Assembly: GCA_029239875.1 (NCBI GenBank)
Contig: JARBUD010000003.1
Location: forward strand, 124,001-188,000
Direction: 5' to 3'
Source of the DNA: Xanthobacteraceae bacterium
GTDB lineage: Bacteria > Pseudomonadota > Alphaproteobacteria > Rhizobiales > Xanthobacteraceae
DNA: 64,000 nucleotides
This document shows, in pieces, positions 1 to 9,357 of the stretch (the first letter of the stretch is position 1; each line of letters begins with the position of its first letter). The notes beneath the pieces were generated by a model, which searched no databases, had not been told where the DNA came from, and saw only the letters and a program-made list of their open reading frames with translations. The translations under genes were made by a program, and so were the position numbers.

Positions 1-293
1 GCGTTGGCCGGGTTGGTCGCGCCCATCACTTCGCGATACTTCGCGACAGCGTTCTCACCTTCGAGCACCTGCACCACGATCGGGCCGGAGATCATGAAGT
101 CGACGAGCTCGCCGAAGAACGGGCGCTCCTTGTGCACCGCGTAGAAGGTCTCGGCCTGGCCGCGGGTCAGCAGGATGCGCTTCTGCGCGACGATGCGCAG
201 GCCCGCCTTCTCGATATAGGCGTTGATGGCGCCCGTGAGATTGCGCTGGGTCGCGTCGGGCTTGAGGATCGAAAAGGTGCGCTCGAGCGCCAT
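1..293 (-). CDS. ndk: Nucleoside diphosphate kinase, C-terminal part missing at window edge
   Basis: Transfers the terminal phosphate from ATP to other nucleoside diphosphates through a phosphohistidine, balancing NTP pools in the cytoplasm. The first 97 residues are visible: the opening [14 protein letters not shown] with the conserved Lys of the ILKPD motif, then [12 protein letters not shown] and the [14 protein letters not shown] segment, all typical of Ndk. The family is about 140 residues long, so the catalytic-histidine loop lies beyond the left edge. It starts at the ATG at 293. Nothing suggests damage; the truncation is due to the window. Confidence 0.95.
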   Translation of the reverse strand, partial: MALERTFSILKPDATQRNLTGAINAYIEKAGLRIVAQKRILLTRGQAETFYAVHKERPFFGELVDFMISGPIVVQVLEGENAVAKYREVMGATNPAN

Positions 294-520
294 GGTTCTT
301 TTCCTGAAAGCAGTAGGGAGCGTGGGTTCGCCCGGGCTTATAGCGGCGCCTCCCGATCCCGACAAGATGAGCATCGGCGCGGCGCTTTCCCATCCCTGCC
401 GATGCAGCCGATCACAACGCCGTGCGGGTAGGTAAGGACCTCCATTGCGGAGGAACCGCTTCGGGGCCATTTGCTTGTCGGACCAAATGGTCGGTCGGGT
501 CGCAGTAGCGGAAGGCAAAG

Positions 521-736
521 ATGAAGAAGGTCGTCATCGCCGTATTCGGCGTTGCAGCGGTTCTGGTCGGCTTTGCCGCCCTGCCGTTCCTCACCGTGGC
601 CGACGCGACCACCGGCACCCTTTACGGGCCGGCGCGTCCGCAAGGCTACCAGACCTGCTTCATGGAGCGCCGCGCGGTCTTCACCGACGGCGCCCCGCGC
701 ATGGTGCGCGAGCGCCGCTGCGTATTCGCCGAATAA
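521..736 (+). CDS. Small exported protein of unknown function, first of a related pair
   Basis: A 71-residue protein with a positively charged start (MKKVVIA) and a hydrophobic stretch to about residue 24, which reads as a signal peptide or single membrane anchor. The short mature part has two cysteines in the pattern C-F-M-E-R-R...P-R-M-V-R-E-R-R-C. The next gene (988-1206) has a related tail, C-V-M-Q-S-R...G-R-M-V-Q-V-E-R-A-V-C, so the two look like diverged tandem paralogues. I do not recognise a named family. The function is unknown; an envelope or periplasmic location is inferred from the leader. Confidence 0.6.
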   Translation: MKKVVIAVFGVAAVLVGFAALPFLTVADATTGTLYGPARPQGYQTCFMERRAVFTDGAPRMVRERRCVFAE

Positions 737-789
737 ACCTGATCACGACTTCATGAACGGGTCTTGGAACTTTACCGGCGATGCGCACG

Positions 790-805
790 TTAAGGACACG
801 TTAAC
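790..805 (+). promoter_or_regulatory. CtrA-type binding site (TTAA-N7-TTAAC)
   Basis: The sequence shows TTAA at 790-793, seven bases, then TTAAC at 801-805, an exact match to the full consensus of the alphaproteobacterial cell-cycle regulator CtrA. It can also be read as a direct repeat CACGTTAA at 786-793 and 797-804. It lies about 185 bp upstream of the small exported protein starting at 988 and just after the one ending at 736. Cell-cycle control of the downstream gene is inference. Confidence 0.5.
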
Positions 806-987
806 GGATCGGATTGAGGCAAACACGTATGAACGAACGCGTATTGTTTCGTTCCGCTGTGCAGGCCACGAATAGCGGCAGCACAGGCGAGCATGTGGCC
901 CCTGTGTCCCGTTCTGCAGTCGAGAGTGAATTGATGAAGGTTTAGAACGCCGGTGGCCCGTCCACCGGGTGGTGGGTGAGGTCGCGC

Positions 988-1206
988 ATGTTCAAGACCG
1001 TTGTCATCAGCGCAGTTGCTGCCGCCATGGGCTTTGCAGTCCTGTTCATGGGCGCGGCATCCGCCACGGGATATTTCAAGCGTCAGGCGCCGGTCGCCAC
1101 GGTCGAGATTCCGGCCGAGCCCGTTGCTGGTGACTGTGTAATGCAGAGCCGCTGGATGAGCGACGCGGGCCGGATGGTCCAGGTAGAGCGCGCGGTCTGC
1201 TACTGA
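988..1206 (+). CDS. Small exported protein of unknown function, second of a related pair
   Basis: A 72-residue protein starting at ATG 988, chosen because GGTGAGG at 975-981 is a well-spaced ribosome binding site; an in-frame GTG at 976 would add four residues. A signal-peptide-like hydrophobic segment (residues 4-24, ending near ASA) is followed by a short basic mature part with two cysteines. The tail matches the motif of the neighbour at 521-736 (C-x-M...RMV...R..C). A strong terminator follows at 1273-1309. No family is recognised and the function is unknown. Confidence 0.6.
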   Translation: MFKTVVISAVAAAMGFAVLFMGAASATGYFKRQAPVATVEIPAEPVAGDCVMQSRWMSDAGRMVQVERAVCY

Positions 1207-1272
1207 GTTTCAAGGTTTCACGGCTCGGCTCGCGGCATCCCCACTCCCCCAAGCCCCACGCGAGCCAATAAA

Positions 1273-1309
1273 GCCCCGGCTCCTCCCCCAGGGAGCCGGG
1301 GCACCTTTT
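1273..1309 (+). terminator. Rho-independent terminator after the small exported protein
   Basis: An 11-bp perfect GC-rich stem (1273-1283 with 1292-1302) is followed by ACCTTTTT. It is placed to end transcription of the gene that stops at 1206. Confidence 0.85.
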
Positions 1310-1441
1310 TGACCCCCTTCGCAGATGAACATCAGCCAACGGCGCGTTCAGCCGCCGTTGCGCCGGCGCGGGCATGATGGGCGCATCCGGCAACGGATGG
1401 CCGAGCGCCGGCCGTTCCCGCCGACCCGGACGGCACTCGAA

Positions 1442-1476
1442 AAACCCCGGCCCTGCTCCTCGCAGGACCGGGGTTT
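1442..1476 (-). terminator. Rho-independent terminator of aqpZ
   Basis: A stem of AAACCCCGG.CCTG (1442-1455) pairs with CAGG.CCGGGGTTT (1463-1476) with one mismatch and a 7-nt loop. On the minus strand it ends in a run of five T. It lies 29 bp after the aqpZ stop codon. Confidence 0.8.
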
Positions 1477-1504
1477 ATTGCGTCACGGTCGCCTTTTGCC
1501 GCCG

Positions 1505-2197
1505 TCAGTCCTCGAGCACCTTGGCCTTGAACAGGAGGCCGGCGATCAGCGCGCCGAGCGGCGGGATCACCACGAACAGCCAGAGCTGCTCCAGCGCCCG
1601 GCCGCCCACGAACAGGGCCGGACCGATGCTGCGCGCCGGATTGACCGACACGCCGGTCGCCGGGATGAACACGATATGGATCAGCACCAGCGTCAGGCCG
1701 ATGGCGAGGCCCGCCACCGGCGTGGTGCCGGCCTTGCTGGTCGCGCCGAGGATGACCACGAGGAACACGAAGGTGCCGACCAGCTCGGCGATGATCGCGG
1801 TGGAGAGGCCGAAATTGCGGCCGTAGCCCTCGCCCCAGCCATTCTGGCCAAGGCCGGCCGTCGCGATGTCGAAGCCCCCGATCTTGCCGGACATGATGAG
1901 GTAGAGCAGCGCCGCGCCGCCGATGCCGCCAAGCACCTGCGCCACGATGTAGCCGACGAGGTCGCCGACGGAGAGCCGGCCCGCGGCCCAAACGCCGACG
2001 CTCACCGCCGGATTGATGTGGCAACCGGAAATCGGCCCGATGCCATAGGCCATGGCCGTGACCGAAAGGCCGAAGGCGAAGGCAACCGCCAGGAACCAGA
2101 CCGGCGAAGCTTCGGCGAAGCCGGTCACCACGACCGATCCACACCCGAAAAGCACCAGCACAGCCGTGCCGATGAACTCAGCGACATATTTCTTCAT
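1505..2197 (-). CDS. aqpZ: Aquaporin Z, water channel
   Basis: Inner-membrane channel for osmotic water flow. Its 230 residues are close to the family's usual length and hold six transmembrane helices. The two pore half-helices carry the NPA motifs at residues 62-64 (SGCHINPAVS) and 186-188 (VSVNPARSIGP). His174 and Arg189 match the narrow selectivity filter of water-specific AqpZ rather than a glycerol facilitator. It is a single-gene unit with its own terminator. No sign of damage. Confidence 0.95.
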   Translation of the reverse strand: MKKYVAEFIGTAVLVLFGCGSVVVTGFAEASPVWFLAVAFAFGLSVTAMAYGIGPISGCHINPAVSVGVWAAGRLSVGDLVGYIVAQVLGGIGGAALLYLIMSGKIGGFDIATAGLGQNGWGEGYGRNFGLSTAIIAELVGTFVFLVVILGATSKAGTTPVAGLAIGLTLVLIHIVFIPATGVSVNPARSIGPALFVGGRALEQLWLFVVIPPLGALIAGLLFKAKVLED

Positions 2198-2423
2198 GTA
2201 CCCGTTCCTCGCTCAAGACGCCGAACCGAAGACCGGCGCTGCGGTACCCCCATAGCGAACAGATTCCCCGGAACGATTCGGGTCAAGACTTTGTGATCGG
2301 CGCTGCCGTCTCGAACGGAGCTGATGACGTCCGTCGCCAGGCGGAAGCGATAGGCGACGACGGCGGTGCAGGATGGTGCCGCTCCATGTCGGCGGCCCGA
2401 TGAAAGCGGCATGAGGCCGGCGC

Positions 2424-3257
2424 TCACACCAGCGCCAGCACCCGGCTCGGGCCGCCGCTGGCACCCTTGATCTTCGGCCCGCCGACCACCAGCGTCGCGC
2501 CTTTTGCCGGCAGTACGGAGAGATTGGCCGCCGCCTCGACGCCCCAGCGGCCGGAACCCAACCATTTGTAATGGAAGGAAAAATCCTTTGAGGCGCCGTA
2601 ATCGAGCGAGAGCGTGTCAACCACCACGCCGGCGACACCCTTACCTGCCAGCACCGGTGCGACGTCGACGTGGAAGCCGGGGAAATGCATGGTGCCGGAG
2701 GCGTCGGCATTGCGGAACTTGTCGGTGCCGAGATGAGCCTCCCAGCCGGAATTGAGCGCCACCGCCGCCCCAGGCGGCAGCGATCCGTTGGCCGCCTCCC
2801 AGGTCGCGATGTCGGCCGCCGTGATCCGGTAGTCCGGGTCGGCGGCAGCCTTCTCCCGTACGTAGATCACGGCCAGCGGCACCACCAGCGTCTCGATGGG
2901 CAGCGCATCGGCGCTCGGCCCGTCCTTGGAGAAGTGGAACGGCGTGTCGAGATGGGTGCCGGTGTGCTCGTTTACCACCCATTCGTTGAGATTGAAGCCG
3001 TCCTTGTCGAAGCTGAACAGTTGGCGGATCTCCAGCTGCGGCTTGCCGAAATAGGTCGGGAAGGACGGGTCGAGCACATGGGTGAGGTCGACCACCTTGG
3101 AGAAGCTCACCGGCGCGGCGAAGGCGCCGCCCGCAGGGAGAGCGGAGAAGCCGGCGAGCGACGCCACACCTGCCGCGCTCATGCCGGCCACGCCCCTGAA
3201 CAGGCCCCGGCGCGACAGCCGCCGCGCCACGACTTCCTGGCATCCGGGAACGCACAT
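2424..3257 (-). CDS. Tat-exported cyclase-family metal hydrolase (kynurenine formamidase-like)
   Basis: A 277-residue member of the cyclase/kynurenine formamidase superfamily. The metal-binding signature HTGTHLDTPFHF is at about residues 98-109. The ATG at 3257 is preferred because GGGAGGGGG precedes it; a start at 3305 would add 16 residues. The N-terminus has a twin-arginine pattern (SRRGLF, residues 15-20) and a hydrophobic region ending in an A-rich cleavage site, so it is probably folded and metal-loaded before export. Substrate unknown: relatives act on N-formylkynurenine, isatin or other amides and lactones, and no tryptophan-pathway genes are nearby. Divergent from the ABC-F gene. Confidence 0.8.
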   Translation of the reverse strand: MCVPGCQEVVARRLSRRGLFRGVAGMSAAGVASLAGFSALPAGGAFAAPVSFSKVVDLTHVLDPSFPTYFGKPQLEIRQLFSFDKDGFNLNEWVVNEHTGTHLDTPFHFSKDGPSADALPIETLVVPLAVIYVREKAAADPDYRITAADIATWEAANGSLPPGAAVALNSGWEAHLGTDKFRNADASGTMHFPGFHVDVAPVLAGKGVAGVVVDTLSLDYGASKDFSFHYKWLGSGRWGVEAAANLSVLPAKGATLVVGGPKIKGASGGPSRVLALV

Positions 3258-3376
3258 CGGTCGCCCCCTCCCTGATAAGCGGATTTCCGCTACGGCAGGC
3301 GGCAAGCATAGACCGTGCCTGCCGCGCTTGTCCGCAAGCCCTTGCGGGCCGCCCGGCCACGCGGCACAAGACGCCC

Positions 3377-5248
3377 ATGATCGTGTTCGAAGACATCTCG
3401 CTGCGCATCGCCGGGCGCCTTTTGATCGACCATGCCTCCGCTGCCCTGCCGGACGGCGCGCGCGTCGGCCTGGTCGGGCGCAACGGCACCGGCAAGACCA
3501 CGCTGTTCCGCGCCATCATCGGCGACATCGCGCTGGAGACCGGCGACATCCGCATTCCCGCCGGCGCGCGCATCGGCCAGGTGGCGCAGGAGGCGCCTGC
3601 CGGTCCCGAGCGGCTGATCGACGTGGTGCTCGCCGCCGACACCGAGCGCGCGCATCTGCTGAAGGAGCGCGAGGGAGCGACCGACCCGGCGCGCACCGCC
3701 GAGATCGAGCTTCGGCTCGTCGACATCGACGCCCACGCCGCACCCGCCCGCGCCGCGCGCATCCTCGCCGGCCTCGGCTTCGACGAGATGGCGCAGCAGC
3801 GGCCCTGCTCGGAATTCTCCGGCGGCTGGCGCATGCGCGTCGCGCTCGCCGCCGTGCTCTTCGCCGAGCCGGACCTGCTGCTGCTCGACGAACCGACCAA
3901 CTATCTCGACCTAGAGGGCACGCTGTGGCTGCAGGATTATCTCGTCCGCTATCCGCGCACCGTGCTGATCGTCAGCCATGACCGCGAGCTGCTGAACCAG
4001 TCCGTGCAGTTCATCCTGCATCTCGACCAGGGCAAGCTGACGCTCTGGCGCGGCGGCTATGATTCCTTCGAGCGCCAGCGAGCGGAGAAGCAGGCGCTCG
4101 ACCAGAAGGCGCGGGCGAAGCAGGACGCCCGGCGCAAGCATATGGAATCCTTCGTCGAACGCTTCCGCGCCAAGGCCTCGAAGGCCAAGCAAGCGCAGTC
4201 GCGGCTGAAGGCGCTGGCGCGGATGGCACCGATCGCCGAGGCGGTGGGCGAGCAGGCGGCCGCCATCTCGATCCGGCACCCCACCCGCATCCCCTCCCCG
4301 CCGATCCTTACCCTCGACGGCGCATCGGCGGGCTACGAGCCGGGCAAGCCGGTGCTGCGCGGCCTCACGCTGCGCATCGACCATGACGACCGCATCGCCC
4401 TGCTCGGCCCGAACGGCAACGGCAAGTCGACCTTCGCCAAGCTGATCGCCGGACGGCTGGCGCCCCTGGGCGGAAGCATGGTGCGGGCGGCCGGGCTGGA
4501 GATCGCCTATCTCGCCCAGCACCAGCTCGACGAACTCGTCGCCGCGGAGACGGTCTATGATCACGTCCGCCGGCTGATGCCGGACGCGCCTGAGGCGAAG
4601 GTAAGGTCCCGCGCGGCCGAGATGGGGTTTTCCGGAGCCGCGGCGAACACGACGATCGCGGCGCTGTCAGGCGGTGAGAAGGCGCGGCTGCTGCTCGGCC
4701 TCGCCGCCTTCCATGGTCCGCACCTGCTCATCCTCGATGAGCCGACCAACCATCTCGACATCGCCGCGCGCCAGGCGCTGATGGAGGCGATCAACGACTT
4801 CCCCGGCGCGGTGATCCTCATCAGCCATGACCGCACGCTGCTCGATGCCAGCGCCGAGCGTCTCTGGCTGGTGGCGGACGGCACGGTGCGTCCCTATGAA
4901 GGCGATCTCGACGAGTACCAGAAGCTGGTGGTCGGCCGCACCGCTTCGTCGCAGCGCAAGGAGGCGGGCGCATCGCGCGTCGACGAGCGCCGCCAGGCCG
5001 CCGACCGGCGGGCGGAGACTGCGCCACTGCGCAAGAAGATCAAGGAGGTCGAGGGCGCGATGGCGAAGCTGGAGCGCACGCTCGCTACGCTCGACGCCAG
5101 CCTCGCCGACGAGACGCTCTATGTGCGCAAGCCCGCCGAAGCACAGCGCCTCGCCCGCGAACGTGGGGAAGCCGCGGAGGCGCTGGCAAGGGCGGAGGAG
5201 CAATGGCTCGAGCACTCCGCCGCGCTCGACGAGGCGATGGCGCCCTAA
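3377..5248 (+). CDS. ABC-F family ATPase
   Basis: A 623-residue soluble protein with two ABC ATPase domains and no membrane domain. Walker A motifs are GRNGTGKTT (residues 34-42) and, in the second half, GPNGNGKST. Both halves have LLDEPTN Walker B motifs and the signatures FSGGW and LSGGE. A basic linker lies between the domains and a charged coiled-coil tail follows. ABC-F proteins bind the ribosomal E site and resolve stalled or non-productive translation complexes. The order and tail resemble YheS/Uup-type housekeeping members; which subtype it is, and whether it gives antibiotic protection, cannot be told here. Confidence 0.88.
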   Translation: MIVFEDISLRIAGRLLIDHASAALPDGARVGLVGRNGTGKTTLFRAIIGDIALETGDIRIPAGARIGQVAQEAPAGPERLIDVVLAADTERAHLLKEREGATDPARTAEIELRLVDIDAHAAPARAARILAGLGFDEMAQQRPCSEFSGGWRMRVALAAVLFAEPDLLLLDEPTNYLDLEGTLWLQDYLVRYPRTVLIVSHDRELLNQSVQFILHLDQGKLTLWRGGYDSFERQRAEKQALDQKARAKQDARRKHMESFVERFRAKASKAKQAQSRLKALARMAPIAEAVGEQAAAISIRHPTRIPSPPILTLDGASAGYEPGKPVLRGLTLRIDHDDRIALLGPNGNGKSTFAKLIAGRLAPLGGSMVRAAGLEIAYLAQHQLDELVAAETVYDHVRRLMPDAPEAKVRSRAAEMGFSGAAANTTIAALSGGEKARLLLGLAAFHGPHLLILDEPTNHLDIAARQALMEAINDFPGAVILISHDRTLLDASAERLWLVADGTVRPYEGDLDEYQKLVVGRTASSQRKEAGASRVDERRQAADRRAETAPLRKKIKEVEGAMAKLERTLATLDASLADETLYVRKPAEAQRLARERGEAAEALARAEEQWLEHSAALDEAMAP

Positions 5249-5504
5249 GACCTTCGCCGGCCGATGGCTCCATGACAGGCGGCGCCCGCCGCTCCCTGCC
5301 CACGTCCGACTTTACGGAAATCTCGAGAACCGACCGATGGCTCGTCGCGCAGCGCGCGGCGGGTCGACCACGCATGCGTCGTATCGAGCCGATCAATGGA
5401 GCCGGGGTATCGTCCGTGGCCCGCAAGCGCGGCGCCGCCTGAACTGGCGTCGCGTGGGATCCGGCTTACGCGGTCCGTAGAACGGTAAGAGTCCCAAAAA
5501 GCAA
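5249..5504. other. Gene-free spacer between the ABC-F gene and the porin
   Basis: Apart from the terminator starting at 5505, no gene is supported here. A 56-codon reading frame at 5272-5442 has no ribosome binding site or recognisable product. The two flanking genes converge on this spacer. Confidence 0.6.
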
Positions 5505-5531
5505 AAAGCCCCGGCACAAGGCCGGGGCTTT
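5505..5531. terminator. Bidirectional terminator between ABC-F gene and porin
   Basis: A perfect 11-bp stem AAAGCCCCGGC/GCCGGGGCTTT has a 5-nt loop (5516-5520) and A/T runs on both sides. It suits the converging genes ending at 5248 (+) and 5556 (-). Confidence 0.88.
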
Positions 5532-5555
5532 CCGTAGAACCGATCTCGGCTGAGA

Positions 5556-6848
5556 TCAGAAAGAACGACGAGCCGAGAAAGTGATGCGGTTCTGAGTGGT
5601 CTCTTCGCTGAAAGAGTCCGGCGGGAGGAAGAAGGTATCCGTACCCTTGTACTCAGCCGACAGGTAGTCGTACTGGAGGACGAGGGTCAGGCCCTTGACC
5701 GGGATCCAGCCGATGTTCGCGCCGACGTTGTAACCCTCGAACTTCGCCTTGGAGAAGGAGTCCAGGATCGAGAAGTCGTCGGTCTCGGTCCAGCTGCCGA
5801 CCACGCTGGTGAACACCGACGGGGTCCAGTAGTGCTGCAGCGCGCCACCGACGTACCAGCCGGAAACCGTGTTGCCCATGGCGTCGACGGTCGGGATGAA
5901 GCCCTTCAGGCCGAGGTAACCCGGAGCGCCGTCGGCGTAAGCGCCTTCGATGTACAGGGTGGTGGTCTCAGCGAAGTCGAAGCGCACGCCGGCCAGAGCC
6001 GCCCAGCCCGAGTCGTCCGAGTTGGAGATCGGAAGACCGGTGAAGAGCACGTCGCCGATGTCGTGGTAGGCGCCCGACACCTTGAAGGCGCCCCAGGTGC
6101 CTTCGTAAGCGATGTTGGCGACCACGTCCGGAACCTGCTGACCGTCAATCAGGTTGAAGTCGGGCAGGAAGTAGGAGCCACCGAAGTCACCGTCGCGGGC
6201 ATAGGCGTCTTCGAGGGCGATGGTCGCCGAGAAGCCGTTGCCGAAGTCGGCGGTGTACTGGATGACCTGAGTGGTCGTATCCGAGTAGAAGTTACCCGGA
6301 CGGATGCCGTACCAGAAGTCGCCGGCCCAGAAGTCGAAGGCCGAAGTGGCGCGACCGAAGGTGAAGCCGGCGAACTGGATGTAGCCGTACTTCAGGTAGG
6401 CATCGCTGCCGCCGACGTCGTCGAAGCCACCAGCGGTGCCGTCTTCGTTCTGGCCGAAGCCGAACGACTCACCGGCCTCGAAGCGGGCTTCGATGTACGA
6501 ACGCAGGGTGCCGTATTCGGTCTGCGTGCGGGCGTCGAGCTGGATCGCGGCGCGGGTGGTGAAGTCGAACTGACCTTCCGGATCGATACGGCCGCCGAAG
6601 ACCGGAGCGCCGTTGAAGCGATCCTTGACGTCCACGTCCGTCCAGTAGGTGTCAGCGGTAACGTAGCCGCCGACCTTGAGGCAGGTGTCGGTGCCCGGAA
6701 TGTAATAGAAGCCAGCGCCGTAGGTGGAGCAGATCTTCACATATTCCGCAGCCTTTGCCTTCACAGGCAGATCGGCCGCCGCAGCAGTCCCGACCATGGC
6801 AAGCCCGGCAACCGAGCCGAGCAGCACATTCTTAATGACCGTCTTCAC
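5556..6848 (-). CDS. Outer-membrane porin, alphaproteobacterial Porin_2 type
   Basis: A 430-residue outer-membrane beta-barrel for diffusion of small solutes. The leader VKTVIKNVLLGSVAGLAM...TAAA ends before ADLPVKAK, the hallmark mature start of Hyphomicrobiales porins. Next come the conserved CSTYGAGFYYIPGTDTCLKVGGYV segment and a series of amphipathic strands ending in ITFSARRSF with a C-terminal Phe. The GTG at 6848 is preferred because GGGGGAG lies just upstream; an ATG at 6863 would overlap that binding site. AT is higher and codon use more uniform than in neighbours, as expected for a very highly expressed gene. It has its own terminator. Confidence 0.93.
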   Translation of the reverse strand: MKTVIKNVLLGSVAGLAMVGTAAAADLPVKAKAAEYVKICSTYGAGFYYIPGTDTCLKVGGYVTADTYWTDVDVKDRFNGAPVFGGRIDPEGQFDFTTRAAIQLDARTQTEYGTLRSYIEARFEAGESFGFGQNEDGTAGGFDDVGGSDAYLKYGYIQFAGFTFGRATSAFDFWAGDFWYGIRPGNFYSDTTTQVIQYTADFGNGFSATIALEDAYARDGDFGGSYFLPDFNLIDGQQVPDVVANIAYEGTWGAFKVSGAYHDIGDVLFTGLPISNSDDSGWAALAGVRFDFAETTTLYIEGAYADGAPGYLGLKGFIPTVDAMGNTVSGWYVGGALQHYWTPSVFTSVVGSWTETDDFSILDSFSKAKFEGYNVGANIGWIPVKGLTLVLQYDYLSAEYKGTDTFFLPPDSFSEETTQNRITFSARRSF

Positions 6849-7155
6849 TTCATTCTCCCCCAAATTGGACCAATGTTGGGTTTTCGCTTGTCAGGACCCG
6901 CCGCAAAGCGCGGCATCCACGGTGATACTGTTCGAAACACCCTGGCGGTGCAAAGCGAAAGTGGCCGGAAAGTGCCCGCTTTGCCCATTCGGCAACGAAG
7001 TGTTGCCACTGAGACACAATTTTCACACCCCGGCCGGGCCGAACGCCCGCTCGACAGGAGCGTGGCGGAAAATCGTGGTGAATCAAGGCTTAACGCAAGG
7101 GCCCGTTTTCGGCCCATGGCAGATTGTGGCGGCGGCTGCCGCCATCCCGCCCGAT
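6849..7155. other. Porin upstream region
   Basis: About 307 bp separate the holC stop from the porin start on the same strand. The region must hold the porin promoter and leader. It has a few short inverted repeats, but I could not assign a -35/-10 pair with confidence. Confidence 0.4.
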
Positions 7156-7602
7156 TCAGCGCCGCTGCCAGCGCCCGTCCGGCCCCTGCTGCCAGTACGC
7201 CACCTCGTGGCCCGCGGCGCGTGCCTCCCGCCAGGCCGTCCGGGCATGTTCGAGCGCTTCGGAATCGTTGCCGTCGAACAAGTGAATCACGCGCGCGTAG
7301 GGAGACAGGTCCGGCGCCGAGGCGCTGTCGATGAAGAATCGCACCGTCGCCCCGTTCGGATTCGATTCGGAGGCGGTGAGCAGGATCGGCTGGCGCCCCG
7401 AGTCGGGCTGGCGGTCAGTGCCGTGCGGCAAGAACGACGCCTCGTCATAGGTCCACAGGAGCTGGTCGAGGGCCTCGATTCGCTCGGGCGACGTCGCCTG
7501 CACCGTGCAGCGCCAGCCGCGCTCGACGCACTTCTCCAGGAGTTGCGGCAGAGCCGCCTCCAGCGGCCGGCTCTGCAGGTGATAGAAGAACACCTCGGTC
7601 AT
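7156..7602 (-). CDS. holC: DNA polymerase III chi subunit
   Basis: Chi links the clamp-loader complex to single-stranded-DNA-binding protein at the replication fork. The 148-residue protein opens MTEVFFYHLQSRPLEAALPQLLEKC, the typical HolC start, and shows the later blocks LWTYDEASFLPHG, PILLT and ARVIHLFDGND. It lies 46 bp downstream of pepA on the same strand, the usual pepA-holC pairing in proteobacteria. Confidence 0.93.
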   Translation of the reverse strand: MTEVFFYHLQSRPLEAALPQLLEKCVERGWRCTVQATSPERIEALDQLLWTYDEASFLPHGTDRQPDSGRQPILLTASESNPNGATVRFFIDSASAPDLSPYARVIHLFDGNDSEALEHARTAWREARAAGHEVAYWQQGPDGRWQRR

Positions 7603-7648
7603 GGCGCCCCTTGGACACGTCCGGGCCGGCGTGCCGGCCCGGCGCGGG

Positions 7649-9157
7649 TCATGATTCGTAGTGCTTGGCCACGAGATGGTCGAGCAGGCGCACGCCCCAG
7701 CCCGAACCCCAGCTCTTGTTGATCTCGCTCGGCGGCGAGGACATGCCGGTGCCGGCGATGTCGAGATGCGCCCACGGCACGTCGCCGACGAAGCGCTGGA
7801 TGAACTGGGCCGCGGTGATCGAGCCGCCGAAGCGCCCGCCGGTGTTCTTCATGTCGGCGAACTTCGAATCGATCAGCTTGTCGTATTCCGGCGAGAGCGG
7901 CAGGCGCCACACCTTCTCGCCGGTCGCCAGCCCCGAATCGGCCAGCCGCTCGGCCAGCGTGTCGTTGTTGGAGAACAGGCCGGCATTCTCGGTGCCGAGC
8001 GCGACGATGATCGCGCCAGTGAGGGTGGCGAGGTCGACCATGAACTGCGGCTTGAAGCGCTCCTTGGCGTACCAGAGCACATCGCCGAGCACGAGCCGGC
8101 CTTCCGCGTCGGTGTTGATGATCTCGATCGTCTGCCCCGACATGGAGGTGACGATGTCGCCCGGGCGCTGCGCGTTGCCGTCCGGCATGTTCTCGACGAG
8201 GCCGATCAGACCGACAACGTTCACCTTGGCCTTGCGGCTGGCGAGCGCGTGCATCAGGCCGACGACGCAGGCCGCGCCCGCCATGTCGCCCTTCATGTCC
8301 TCCATGCCAGCGGCCTGCTTGATGGAGATGCCGCCGGTGTCGAACACCACGCCCTTGCCGACGAAGGCAACCGGCGCCTCGCCGGACTTGCCGCCGTTCC
8401 AGCGCATGACCACGACGCGGCTTTCCTGTTCCGAGCCCTGGCCGACGCCGAGCAGCGCGCCCATGCCGAGCTTCCGCAGGTCCTTCTCGCCGAGCACCTC
8501 GACGTCGACCCCGAGCTTGGAAAGGTCGCCCGCGCGCTTGGCGAACTCGCTGGGGGTGAGCACGTTGGCGGGCTCGTTGACGAGATCGCGGGCGATCACC
8601 ACGCCCTCGCCGATGCCCTCGCGCTTCTTGAAGGCACGCTTCGCCGCGGTGTCGCTCTCTATATAAAGAGTCACCTTCGGCTTCGGCGCCGCCTCCTCGG
8701 GCTTCTTCCGGGTCTTGTAGCGGTCGAAGGAATAGGCGCGCAGCCGAAGACCGAGCGCGAGCTCGGCTGCCGCCTCGGGCGGCACCTCGCCGCCGGGCAG
8801 CGCCAGCACGATGCCGACTTCCTTCACCGAGGCCGGCAGCCGGCCCATGATCGAACCGCCAAGCTTCAGCCAGTCGAACGGCTTCAGCTCCGCCGCCTTG
8901 CCCACGCCGACGACGAGGATCCGCGGCGCGGCGAGACCGGCCGGCGCGACGATGTCGAGCGCCTTGCCGGCCTTGCCGGTGAAGCGATCCGCCAGCGCGG
9001 CGCGCTGAACGAGATCGCCGGCCGGCGCCAGGAGCGCCTCGACGGCGGGCGCGAGCGCGGGTTCCTCGCCCTCGGCGGGCTCGGCCGCGAGCAGCACGAC
9101 GAGCCCGTCCAAGGCGCTCGGGAGCTTGGCGAAACTGATCTTCACGTGATCGGGCAT
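7649..9157 (-). CDS. pepA: Leucyl aminopeptidase (M17 family)
   Basis: A cytoplasmic two-metal aminopeptidase that removes N-terminal residues during peptide turnover. The 502-residue length fits the family. The catalytic domain carries [17 protein letters not shown] with metal-binding Lys/Asp, the block [10 protein letters not shown], and the family signature [14 protein letters not shown]. The N-terminal half is the usual less conserved hexamer domain. It is transcribed with holC and diverges from lptF across about 200 bp. Confidence 0.95.
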   Translation of the reverse strand: MPDHVKISFAKLPSALDGLVVLLAAEPAEGEEPALAPAVEALLAPAGDLVQRAALADRFTGKAGKALDIVAPAGLAAPRILVVGVGKAAELKPFDWLKLGGSIMGRLPASVKEVGIVLALPGGEVPPEAAAELALGLRLRAYSFDRYKTRKKPEEAAPKPKVTLYIESDTAAKRAFKKREGIGEGVVIARDLVNEPANVLTPSEFAKRAGDLSKLGVDVEVLGEKDLRKLGMGALLGVGQGSEQESRVVVMRWNGGKSGEAPVAFVGKGVVFDTGGISIKQAAGMEDMKGDMAGAACVVGLMHALASRKAKVNVVGLIGLVENMPDGNAQRPGDIVTSMSGQTIEIINTDAEGRLVLGDVLWYAKERFKPQFMVDLATLTGAIIVALGTENAGLFSNNDTLAERLADSGLATGEKVWRLPLSPEYDKLIDSKFADMKNTGGRFGGSITAAQFIQRFVGDVPWAHLDIAGTGMSSPPSEINKSWGSGWGVRLLDHLVAKHYES

Positions 9158-9357
9158 TAGCGCACCTTGCTTGGGGCTTCGCAGTCGTTCGCCCTTCTTT
9201 AGCCGAATGCAGGCCGGGCGACGAGACCGAAACCGGCGCGACGATAAAGCCGACCTGCCCGATTTGCGCCCGATCGCGCGGGCATTTATTCATCGGGGTG
9301 AGGACGGCCTCGCCAGGGCGGCGGACGTTTGGCAGAAGGATTGGGGAACGCCGCTCG

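Noticed and set aside
5272-5442. 56-residue open frame between the ABC-F gene and the porin
   Set aside because: No ribosome binding site, basic low-complexity product, no recognisable motif.
7088-7096. TTAAC half site resembling CtrA binding upstream of the porin
   Set aside because: No second TTAA at the right distance.
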